DNA of 64,000 nucleotides from Sesamum alatum. Its lineage: Eukaryota > Streptophyta > Magnoliopsida > Lamiales > Pedaliaceae. Shown in pieces: positions 35,762 to 46,188 of the stretch. Positions within the stretch are counted from its first letter, which is position 1, and each line of letters starts with the position of its first letter. The notes below the pieces were generated by a model, which was not told the DNA's origin, did no database searches, and saw nothing but the letters and a program-made list of their open reading frames with translations. The stretch lies in contig JACGWO010000003.1 of NCBI GenBank assembly GCA_034509735.1, positions 6,386,001 to 6,450,000 of the forward strand, written 5' to 3'. Position numbers and translations under genes: made by a program.

Positions 35762-36688
35762 ATGTCTAAGAACCCGTTAACCATGATTCTTGAGACTAAC
35801 AAATTCAACGGAACGAACTACTCGGACTGGCTGAGAAACCTGAGGATTGTCCTCGATTTCGAGAACCAAGGTTACGTCTTGGACGAGCCGCCACCGAGCG
35901 ACTTACCGGAGGGGTCCACGCCTGAAGATTGTTTGACGTTCAAGAAATGGCATGAGGACAACCAGAAAGTACGCAGTATCATACTGGCTTCGATATCTAA
36001 CGACATCCAGAAGCAGTATGAGAGGCTGGACAACGTCTCCGCCATAATGCTCCGCATGAACGAGGTTTATGCGGGTCCGGATAGGCATATTAGATATGCC
36101 GCCAGAAAAGCATTCTTTGGCACCAAGCTTGCTGAAGGAGCATTTGTACAAAGTCATGGAGTCAAGATGCTCTCCCTAGTGGAGAAACTCGAGGACCTTA
36201 AAGCTGGGCTTAACACTGACACGTACATTGACGTGATCCTCCAGTCGCTTCCTCCATCCTATGACCCGTTTGTTGCAAACTATAACATGAACGGACTTGA
36301 GAAGTCTATTCATGAGTTGATCAACATGCTGGTCCAATACGAGGCAACGACCCACAAGTCGGTGCCGGCGGTATTGATAGGAGAGGCTTCGACCTCCAAG
36401 GCGAATGGCAAGAGGGCCGGATGCTGGAAGAGGATGAAGGGCAAAGGGAAGACGGTTGTGGCCCCTGCTCACGCTCCGGGCGTCCCTGTTGCTCCAGTTG
36501 GACCGAGCAAAGGGAAAGGGAAGGCCCGTGGTTCTCAGCGGTCCAAGGCAAATGATGTCTGCATACATTGCCAAGGGAAAGGGCATTGGAAGAGGGAGTG
36601 CCCACAACTCCTCTCCAACTCAGGTGTGTTTGTGGTTGAAGTTAATATGATTACTAATTCTGCTTCATGGGTATTGGATACCGGGTGT
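35762..36688 (+). pseudogene. Gag, CCHC knuckle and start of protease, B internal region 2 (frame open)
   Basis: 309 codons open from the family start codon: the Gag fold (NYSDWLRNLRIVLDFENQGYVLDE, IQKQYERLDNVSAIML, VKMLSLVEKLEDLKAG, INMLVQYEATTHKS), basic KGKGK linker, CCHC knuckle CIHCQGKGHWKREC at 36560-36601, and protease up to SWVLDTGC, where solo LTR C cuts it. It is the only undamaged full-length Gag in the window. The frame matches the continuation at 38940, so gag-protease-integrase was open when the solo LTR's parent inserted. Confidence 0.92.
36684..36688. repeat. Target site duplication GGTGT of solo C LTR (partner 38935-38939)
   Basis: The duplicated bases lie in the protease DTGCG codons. 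Confidence 0.93.
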
Positions 36689-37920
36689 TGTTAGAATAGG
36701 TGACCAGAAAGTCAATGGTATTGGCTGTTCTGAGAACCATTCGTCAATCTGTGAACAAGTAATATTATGTTAATGAATGTAGTAAGGATTCGTAGGCATG
36801 AGTTTGTTGTACTTACTGCTTGCATCGTTACGATGTCACAACAAACGCCCACAGACTGAAATAACATTTCGGGAAATTTGAACTACGCTTGGAGGTAGGT
36901 TCATGAAATCAGTTTCGCCGAATCAGTTTGAAATACTCCAAGTCAAAGGAATCTCGAGACAGGGGCATCGAGAATTCATTTGAGACTTGCACTAAGCATC
37001 TGCTGTCGTGTTTCATCGACGGATGACGAGGATTGTCTAAGCAGTGTTAGTGGGTCGGCCTGCTGGGTAGCGGCCGACTGAGGTGACTCGCAGGAATCGT
37101 CATATGGAAGCCACTCGGGCTTGGTCGGTATGACTCGTATTCCCGGATCCGATAGTACGGGATTAGTCCTCGGACTTGAGGATCACGGCAATCCCCTACA
37201 TACTAAGGCTGTATCTTGGATCTGGTGAAATTTGACCGATTATATCACATGGTCATCATAAGCCTCGTCTAGTGCAGTCGGAGTATGTAAGAACGGTGAA
37301 TTCCAAGATAGGATCTGTCCCCTGTCAAAGGATATGACAGCAAGATCTCCTATGCGCTCGGAGATGGTTTAGACTCACAAAGTCTATGGCCATAGCACTT
37401 AATGTAGTGGGAAAGGATTTCCTACGTCGAGTTAAACCTATCTCGAGCATTATGCATAGTTGCCTAGTCAACGATGGGAACCGACCCCTAGACTAAAGGC
37501 CGGGAGACAGGCGACAGTAGGACCGTACCCGTACGTATCGAGCGTCGGTAGGACCGCACCTGCGTATAACTCGGAGCCTAAATGTTCACAACATAAATTC
37601 ACCTAGTCTCTAGTGCCGTGGACCGTTGCTAGATGGCTACCCATGGTAACGGACTACTTTGGTTATGAAATAACAAGAAGTAGGTCCAAGTCTAGCTGAA
37701 AGGTGAACCTAAAGAGTCACACCCGCTACACCAAATGAAAGGGAATTAATTTGGAATTAATTCCGGGAGAAGGTTTAATTTAATGGAATTAAATTATACT
37801 TCTTGGAGATTCAAGCCTCGATGAATTATTTGGAATAATCGGGCTTGAGTTCATAAATTAGATTTATGAATTTTTTATAAAGCATGGGCTTTCCTTTTAA
37901 TTAGATTAAAAGGGTGAATT

Positions 37921-38190
37921 AATTAATTAGTGGGCTTGGTATATTAAATAGGATTTAATATAAAGTCCACGGGACTATTTAATTTAGAATTAAATAATCC
38001 CATTCTATGGAATTAATTAATGGGCTTGATATATTAAATAGGATTTAATATAAAGTCCATGAGACTATTTAATTTAGAATTAAATAAAGTCCTTTCCATT
38101 AATTAATTAATGGGCTTAGTATATTAAATGTGATTTAATATAAAGTCCATGGGAATATTTAATTTAGAATTAAATAAGCCCATTCCATAA
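37921..38190 (+). repeat. Three 90 bp tandem repeats in LTR C
   Basis: Units 37921-38010, 38011-38100 and 38101-38190, each starting AATTAATTA(A/G)TGGGCTT and carrying the near-palindrome TATTAAATAGGATTTAATA. They lie upstream of the TATA box. The other C LTR has the same set, reversed, at about 46930-47200. Confidence 0.85.
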
Positions 38191-38276
38191 AAGCCCATCA
38201 AAATGGATGGATAAGATTTGATCTAGAGAATGATGAGATGAAGGGCCATGATTAATTTGACTTAATCAAGGCCTAA

Positions 38277-38369
38277 TTTGACTAGGATTTGACTAGGTCA
38301 AAATCCTAGTCAAAGTGTGTCTCTTTGGAAGAGTTTGAGAAGGAATAGGAATTCCATCTTCTATAAATA
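38277..38369 (+). promoter_or_regulatory. W-box cluster and TATA box of LTR C
   Basis: Four TTGAC(C/T) or reverse cores at about 38277-38315 (TTTGACTAGG, GGTCAAA, AGTCAAA), then TATAAATA at 38362-38369. TTGAC(C/T) is the WRKY-binding W-box core; binding here is inference. Confidence 0.6.
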
Positions 38370-38788
38370 CTTAAAAAACACACACTCACACCGAGTATTC
38401 TCTACAACTCTCATCTCTCAATTTCCTCTCAAAATTCGTCCATGCCCTTTTCTTAATCTCCAAGAATACTACTTTGTTCTTCTTGATTTATTCAAGTTAA
38501 GAACATAAGAGACATTGGTTGCGTTAATTGATAGCGTGTACCGATGTCTCTTCTCCCCAAAATAATTTCTTGCTAGCACAAGGGTTGTTTGCTTTCCGGT
38601 GGAGCGAGTGAGATGATTTAGAGGGTCTCTTCTTTGAGATCTTGGTGCAAAACGGGGAACAATGCATGTAGCCGAAACGAAGACAAAACTACAACCGGGT
38701 AGGTACTTTAATTTTGTTTTTTCGGTTTCAATTCTATGGCCTCCATGTTGTGTTTTATTGAACATGAGATACACCGAACGCCCGGGAG

Positions 38789-38811
38789 AATCAAGGGCAC
38801 ACCCCTTGATT
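38789..38811 (+). promoter_or_regulatory. LTR stem-loop, family C
   Basis: AATCAAGGG / CCCTTGATT with loop CACAC. The outer pairs are A:T, A:T, T:A against T:A, T:A, T:A in family A. The second C LTR has the same hairpin at 46312-46334. Confidence 0.72.
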
Positions 38812-38939
38812 CGTTTATGTATATTATGCATGATTTAAATTCCTTTTAATTATGCTTTGTAATTTTTAATTACGCACTATTTCGCGCTTCCGCTATTCGC
38901 GCTAATCTCCCGGGCCGATCCACACATCCTTTCAGGTGT

Positions 38940-40491
38940 GGTGCTCACATCTGCAATGATCTGCAGGCACTGCAAAGAAGCAGAAGGCCAACCAAGGATG
39001 AGATGATCCTGAGGCTAGGCAATGGCAAGGCCGTTCCTGCGGAGGCCGTAGGATCACTAGAGTTAGCCATTAGTAGTCATGTTAGGATTGTACTAAACGA
39101 CTGTTTCTATGTACCTAGCATGATTAAAAACATTGTTTTCATCCCGGTCCTTGATAAGGAGGGATATGAATTTACCATCAATAAAAATGGTTTTTTCATT
39201 ATCAAAGATGGTATTTCTCATTTGCTTGGTACATTGGTCAATGGTCTGTACATACTTCAACAGTCTAATTGGATTATGACTGCAGAACACAAACGAAAAT
39301 GTGATGATCATAATAACGCACAGATATGGCATGCGAGGTTAGGTCATATCTCTAAAGATAGGATAAGAAGGTTGGTGGACTCAAAGACTCTAAAAATAGA
39401 CGATTTGGACAACCTACCGACCTGCGAATCCTGTCTAAAGGGAAAGATGACCAAGAAACCCTTTGTTGGACAAAGTACGCTAGCCAATGGTCTGTTGGAT
39501 TTGATCCATACAGATGTCTGTGGTCCAGTAAATACTCAGGCTAGAGGTGGGTACTCGTACTTCATAACCTTTACCGATGATCACTCACGGTATGGTTATG
39601 TTTACCTGATGAGGTACAAGTCTGAAGCCTTTGGAAGGTTTAAGGAATACAGACTTGAAGTAGAGAACCAAACTGGTCGAAAGATCAAAGCCCTTCGGTC
39701 GGACCGAGGTGGAGAGTATTTGAGTGGTGAGTTTACTGATTATCTAAAAGAGAATGGGATTCTCTCTCAGTGGACCCCTCCTAGAACACCGCAGCTTAAT
39801 GGTGTGTCTGAAAGGAGGAATCAGACCCTGTTGGACATGGTCCGATCCATGATGAGTTTTACCGAACTCCCCCTTTCCTTCTGGGGATACGCTCTTGAGA
39901 CGGCGGCCAAAGTTTTGAACTTGGCGCCATCTAAAAGGGTATCCCAGACACCATATGAGATATGGAATGGCAAGCCTGCCTCCTACAAATACTTGAAAGT
40001 GTGGGGTTGCCCCGCATATGTCAAGAGATTAGTGGGAGATAAACTGGACTTGAGGTCTAGTTTATGCAGGTTCATCGGCTATCCGAAAGAAACTGCGGGG
40101 TATTATTTCTATGATCCCTCCGAGCAAAAGGTTTTTGTCTTGCGAAATGCAGTGTTCTTGGAAAAAGGTTTTCCATCGGATAGTCGACGCGATGAGGTGC
40201 TCCTTGAGGAATCAAGTGAGGCACCCCATGAGGCGGCAGTGACATCTGAGCCAGTGGTTCCCACTGATATTGTTCCAGTCCTCCGTAGGTCGGCCAGAGT
40301 ATCCCATGCACCTGATAGGTATGGATTTCTGGGCCTGACCGGTCAGTTGGATAATGATCCAAAGACGTACGGAGAAGCGATGTCGGACATCGACTCGGAC
40401 AAGTGGCTTGAGGCCATGAAATCCGAGATGGACTCGATGGGTACAAACAAGGTTTGGACCCTAGCAGATCCACCAAAAGGGGTTAAACCCG
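38940..40491 (+). pseudogene. Protease remainder, integrase and RT lead-in, B internal region 2 (frame open)
   Basis: Continues the frame of 35762-36688. In order: protease GAHICND, pre-integrase with QIWHARLGHIS and CESCLKGKMTKKPF (full HHCC zinc site), integrase core with D in IHTDVCGP, D in RSDRGGEY and E in GVSERRNQT, the GYPKETAGYYFYDPSEQ block, acidic linker, and NDPKTYGEAMSDIDSDKWLEAM. It is the best integrase in the window, with no stop or frameshift. At CCCG 40488-40491 the RT core is deleted and the frame runs on out of register to 40691. Confidence 0.92.
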
Positions 40492-41592
40492 AAGCTGGAA
40501 CATACGTTTTGATGAAGTCATACGGGGATATGATTTCATTAAGAACGAGTCCGATCCTTGTGTATACAAGAAGATCAGTGGGAGCTCAGTTGCGTTTCTG
40601 GTGCTTTACGTGGATGACATCTTGCTCATTGGGAATGATGCTAAGATGTTGGGTACCACTAAAGCTTGACTGTCAATGCAATTCTCCATGAAGGATATGG
40701 GCGAGGCATCCTATATCCTTGGCATCAAGATCTACAGGGATAGATCTAAAAGGATGTTAGGAATGGCCCAGTCCTCGTACATTGAGAAAGTCTTGAAGAG
40801 ATTCAAGATGGAGAACTCAAAACCAGGATTCCTTCCAATGAGGCATGGAATTAAGTTATCCAAGAAGCAGTCTCCTAAGACTGATGAGGAGCTTAAATGG
40901 ATGTTGGACATCCCCTATGCTTCAGCCGTAGGCAACATACAGTATGTTGTTCAGTGCACTAGACATGATGTGGCTTTCGCTTTGAGCGTAACAAGTCGAT
41001 ATCAGTCGTGTGTCGGGGAGGCACACTGGAGTGCAGTCAAGACTATTCTAAAGTACCTGAAAAGGACTAAGGACATGTTCTTGATCTACGGCGATGGAGA
41101 GTTGATACTGGAAGGCTATAGCGACGCTAGCTTCCAGTCGGATGACGATGATGCCAAGTCTCAGTCTGGTTTTGTATTTAGACTAAATGGCGGCGTGGTT
41201 ACTTGGAAGGGTTCTAAGTAGGCTACCACGGCGGACTCCACCATAGAGTTTTGAATACATAGCGGCTTTGGAAGCTGCTAAGGAGTGGTTTGGTTGATGA
41301 GCTACATCCAAGGGTTGGATGTAGTACCTAGCATTGCTAAGCCTATAATTATCTTTTATGATAACAACGGGACGATAACGCTAGCAAAGGAACCGAGATC
41401 TCATCACGATCCAAGCATATTGTTAGACGCTACCATCTCTTAGAGAGATGGATAGCAGGAGTGACGTTCGATTGGACCGAGTCAGCTCCGCAGAAAACAT
41501 AGCAGATCCACTTGCTAAGCCCATGTCGCAAGTTGCCCATACTCACCATCTGAATAAGAGGTTCGAGGTCAATGGGTGATTGGCTTTAGGTC
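40492..41592 (+). pseudogene. C-terminal RT and RNase H, B internal region 2 (RT core deleted)
   Basis: After the deletion joint the SRSWNIRFDEV and LYVDDILL sequences are present as DNA but in the wrong frame. RT connection and RH are open at 40676-41221: MKDMGEASYILGIKIYRDRS, LSVTSRYQS, DASFQSDDDDAKSQSGF. A CAG to TAG change at about 41219 and the family-wide RH lesion (41245-41253) end it. The RH tail with YDNNG and AKEPRSHH follows in another frame. Confidence 0.88.
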
Positions 41593-41603
41593 AAGTGGGA
41601 GAT
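41593..41603 (+). other. Polypurine tract, B internal region 2
   Basis: AAGTGGGAGAT before the third LTR of the array. Confidence 0.85.
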
Positions 41604-44600
41604 TGTTGGAATAGGTGACCAGAAAGCCAATAGGTTTGGCAATTTGTGAAAGGAATTGTGGATCGTCCCGGGAAAAGCGCGAATGCGGAAGCACGATATA
41701 ATTAAAAAATAAATGCGGAATTTAAACATGCTTTTAAATTAAAACACGTTTCAAAGGGTGTGCCTTTGAAATTTCCCGGGCGTTCGGTGTATCTCATGAA
41801 CGAATAACATAAAATAAATCATGGAGGCCATAGGGTTGGAAAATAAAAGAGGACGAAAATCATAAACGAGACCTACCCGTTGTCGTTTTCGTCTTCAACG
41901 GCTACACGCGTTGTTCCCCGTTTTGCACCAAGATCTCGTTCTTGAGACCCTCCAAATCGTGACACACGATCCACCCACGTATCTTGTACGTCGTGCTAGC
42001 AACGAACAAGTTAATATGTTGGAGTGGATGAATCAACAACACGTTATGAATTAACGGTGTTGATTCATCAAGTTCTAATGTTCCAAGAACAAGAGAACAA
42101 AGAAAATAATTTTCTTTGGAGAGAGAGAGAGGCGAACGAGAGATGAGAGGGAGAGATCCGTGTGTGTGTGTTGTAGTGTGTGTGTTGGAGATTCATCATC
42201 CTTCAACTTGTAGGATGCTAGGGGTTTATATAGAAGAGGAGTTTAATCCTCTTTAAACTCTTCTTTTAAGAACTCTAATTTGACTAGGATTTTGACCTAG
42301 TCAAAGTCCTAGTCAAAGTAGTGTTTTGACCTAGTCAAAACAATCCTAGCCATCCATCTCTCCCATTGATCTCAACCGTTGATTTAATTTAATTTAATGG
42401 AATATTTAAAACCTATTTAAATATTTCCAAGAGGCTAAAATAAATATAAATATTATTTAAGCCCATTAAATAAATCCCTTTGATAAATCTAATTTATCAA
42501 TTTAATTCCTTATATCTAATAGAAGGAATTATTTCTCCAAGAAAAATAAAGGACCCGATTAAATCCAATTTAATCATTCCTTCACTCCAATATTTAATTC
42601 CTAATTAAATATCTAAATGTGTGTGGATAGTGTGTGACTCTTTAGGTTCACCTTTCAGCTAGACTTGGTCGGATTCCTAGAATCCTTCCGTTACCATGGG
42701 TGGCCATCTAGCAACGGTCCATGGCACTAGAGACTAGGTGAAATATTCAGGGATGAACATTTAGGCTCTAACAGTACACTTGTCCTTCTGTCTTCGGTCT
42801 CATCACTTAGAATCTAGGGCACGGAAAATGCAGGTACCCATTTTGGACCTAAGTGTTGGTCTGTCCTCACTAAACGCCGCAAGGGAATCCTTCCCTTCTG
42901 TTCAGTCACTGTGGCCACAGTTTTAGGGACAAGACCTAGAGTATACATGAGACTCAACTGCCAAAACCTATTGACAGGAGACAGATCCTTTCTTGGAAAC
43001 TACTGTCACTTTGCACACCAGAACTGCACTAGACATGGCTTATGACTACCAAAGAGAATTCTGGCAATCTCTCACCATATCTAAGATACAGCTCTGATGT
43101 ACAGGTAAACTCAGCAATTCCTCAAGTCAAAGGACTTGACCTGTACCGTTGGAACCGGGAATACACGTCATACCTTGCTGACCATACTCAAGGTCCTCCG
43201 TAAGACGGTTCCCGCGAGTCACCTCAGTCAGCTGCGTCCTCGCATGCTAACCCACTAACACTGCTTAGACGACCCTCGTCACCCGTCGATGAAACACGAC
43301 AGCAGGTGCTTAGTGCAAGTCTCAAATGGAATCCCGGTACCCATTTTTCGGGATTCCTTGACTTGGAGATTTCCGGACTGATTCGGGAAGACTGATTCCA
43401 TGGACCTACCTCCAAGCATAGTCCCAGTCCCCGAAATTGATTCTCAGTCCGTGGGCTTTGTTTGTGTAGTGAACAGATATAGAAAAGTGAACACAAACAA
43501 AGTAATGCCAAATGAAATTCACTTCTTTATTCATCAATGATTTATCAAACACCCATAATTGTCTAGACATAGGTTACATATACCCGCCAAAAATTGGCTT
43601 ACATGGTCACCTATTCTAACAATTTGTAATCTATCCGACAACTTGATGAGAATGTAATATTATTATGTGATGAATAAGATGAGTGTTCGTCACCAATGGT
43701 ACCTTCTTTGTTGCGCTCATCTTATATTTGTTAAAACGGTGTTTTAACTTATATCGCAACAAAGCCCACAGACCATGGATAACAACTCGTGCAGTTGGGC
43801 CACGCATTGGATGGTGGTTATGAAAAGAGTTGGGTCTGAAACGTTCCAAGTCGAGGACCTCGAGACAGGGCATCGAGAGTCCTATTGAGACTTGCGTCAA
43901 GAGTCGTGTTCATTGGATGAGTGCCGTGTTTCATCGGCGACAGGCGTGGGACGCCTACACGATCTTGATGGGATGGTCGACTGGGGTCGAGCCGACTGGA
44001 CTGACTCTCGGGGATCATCATATGGAAGCCTTGGAGGCTTGGTCGGTATGATTGGATTCCCCGGTTCCGATAGTACGGGAGTAATCCTCAGACTTGAGGA
44101 ATCATGGCAGTCACGTGCACAGGACGGCTGTATCTTGGATCTGGCGAGAGGTGATCATTCTGTAAGATGATCATTATAAGCCTTGTCCAGTGCAGTCGGA
44201 ATATGTAGCGAGGACGGTGGATTCAAGAAGAGGATCCTTCCCCTGTCAGTATGTGACAGAGGTATCTCCTATGCACTCGGAGACACGTTCATGCTGTTTG
44301 AAGCTGTGGCCACAGTGGTTGGTCGAACAGGGATTGGTTTCCTGTGTCGACGCAATGAAGCATACGTGGTCTCGAGTATTAAGCATAGATGCCTAGTCAA
44401 GGATGGGAACCGACGCCCAATTCCATACCCTAGACTAAGGCCGGGATACGGTAGACGAAAGGATCGTACCCGTACGGAATCGGCGCCTAAATGTTCACGC
44501 CAATTCACCTAGTCTCTAGTGCCATGGACCGTTCCTAGACGCCCACCCATGGTAACGGGCTCTTGTGGGACACCGGCCCAAGTCTAGCTGAGGGTGAACC

Positions 44601-45804
44601 TAAAGGGTCACAAACAAATCACCGAGGAGGTTGAGAGATCGACTTGGAGTCAATCTCGAAGGATAAAATAAGTAATTGGATTACTTAAGGGAAAGTCCAT
44701 TGCATGGACGGGCCGATATTGTATCGGGCTTTTCATTTAATCGGTAAATTGGATTTTTGATTAAATATGGAAAGTTGAAATGTTGAGACGTTGGATCTTT
44801 TAATTGGATTAAAAGATCAACGGGAATAATTTAAGTGGACATTAAATTTGATTTAATATTGGGTTCGTCGCAATTGGATTACGATAAAACCCGGTCCGTT
44901 AAATTATACCCGAGAGGAGAAATAATTCCTAATTTGGAATGGAAAGAAGTTGGACTTCTTTCCTTAATCAAACATGGCCAACACGCTCCCTTGGAGGAAG
45001 CAAAATCAGCCATGTTTCATGCTAGGTGGTATGTTGACTTATCTCTTTTGGAAAGAGACAAATCAACTCCAATCAAGCTCTTCCCTTTTGGTATGATTTG
45101 ATCATACCATAAATTTTGGTAGGCTTGATTGAAGAATTGATGGTGATTGATTGGAATGAATCTAGACATCCTTGGATGAACCTAGACACATTCCAATAAT
45201 CACATTAATTATGTATATATATTAGAATATACAACACCAAGCATAAGTGATTCATTATTCATCTTTTTCTAGGAAAAAGAGAAGACAAAAATCCTCTCCT
45301 CTCTCTCAAAATTTCGTGCTCCCTCCCTCTCCCACACTTGTGTTCTTCACTTGATTTTGAATCAAGAAGAAGAACAAAGTAAGTTTAAGAGAACACTAAT
45401 TCATAGTATTCTTCTGTTAAACCGATTCCTTCTAAACCCGTTCTTTTTCTAGCAAGAAGAACGTGTGTTTCTTTCGGTGTGGTGTGGATCACCTTTGGAG
45501 AATCCATACGTTTGGATTTCGTGAGCATTCCGGAGAAGGAACAATGCAAGTAGCCGGGAGCATACGCTAAACAATCAAAGGTAACGGTTTATTACGCTTT
45601 GATTGATTTCATTTATATATCTATGCCCTATGTGCTTAAATGTATGTTTTAATATTTACACATCCTACATCGAACGCCCGGTTGAGCACCCAAGGATACA
45701 CCCCTTGGGATTCGCGTATTTTTAGAATTTGATTTAAATTTACGCACAATTTCTCGCCTTTCTCGCTTCCGCTCGCGCTCCAGGGCGTATCCGCTTGTCC
45801 TTCA
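41604..45804 (+). repeat. LTR family B, third LTR of the array, split by a solo A LTR
   Basis: B LTR parts 41604-41646 and 43622-45804 around the inserted A LTR. The 3' end is the canonical TTCA at 45804, but no PBS follows: the next base is leader sequence that lies 1.13 kb downstream of the PBS in region 1. Hairpin at 45689-45709 has one mismatch. Confidence 0.92.
41647..43621 (-). repeat. Solo LTR, family A (variant II)
   Basis: 1975 bp, minus orientation inside the third B LTR, TSD ATTTG at 41642-41646 and 43622-43626. TATA box (minus) 42225-42232, TTGAC/GTCAA cluster about 42279-42339, hairpin 41749-41771. Closest relative here is LTR 6490-8480. Confidence 0.94.
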
Positions 45805-46188
45805 ATGCTAAAACACCATAATGTGATGAGGTCTCGGTCACACTCAAAACTCTCATTTGGTTGGACCAAATTAAATATTAGGCCCAGAACGAACTTGGAT
45901 CAAAATGGTATTTTGGTCTGTCCGAGCCTTCCATCCACAGCAATGTGGTGAGGAAGCTACCACTACCCAAGTGTGGTCTCACAAGTCGTGGCACACTTGG
46001 ACTAGGGGAAAGCTGCACCATTGTTGTGAACAAAAAGACTGCACTCGCTGTTTCCCAGTCTCACGAGTCGTGCGGGGCGACAGTTTGAGGTATGATTTGG
46101 TTGATGGGTCGGGCCTAACACTGAGTAACATGGTTCGCTTGGAGTCCTCGGAACCATGCAAATAGGTAAGGCAAAATATCTTGGGAAT
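45805..46188 (+). other. Leader fragment, B internal region 3
   Basis: Begins at the leader position equivalent to 27215 in region 1. The motif pair is mutated in both copies (about 45977 and 46059). Cut by solo LTR C at 46188; resumes at 48435. Confidence 0.85.

Larger units (their letters stand above)
36689..38934 (+). repeat. Solo LTR, family C
   Basis: 2246 bp, TGTTAGAATAGG...CCTTTCA, TSD GGTGT. It contains three 90 bp tandem units (37921-38190), TTGAC/GTCAA cores at about 38277-38315, TATA box TATAAATA at 38362-38369 and hairpin 38789-38811. Its U3 start and the CCCGGG..GATCC end are shared with A and B; the middle is its own. Confidence 0.94.

Noticed and set aside
37921..38190. CRISPR-like spaced repeats
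   Set aside because: The units are directly adjacent 90 bp tandem repeats without spacers, inside a plant LTR.
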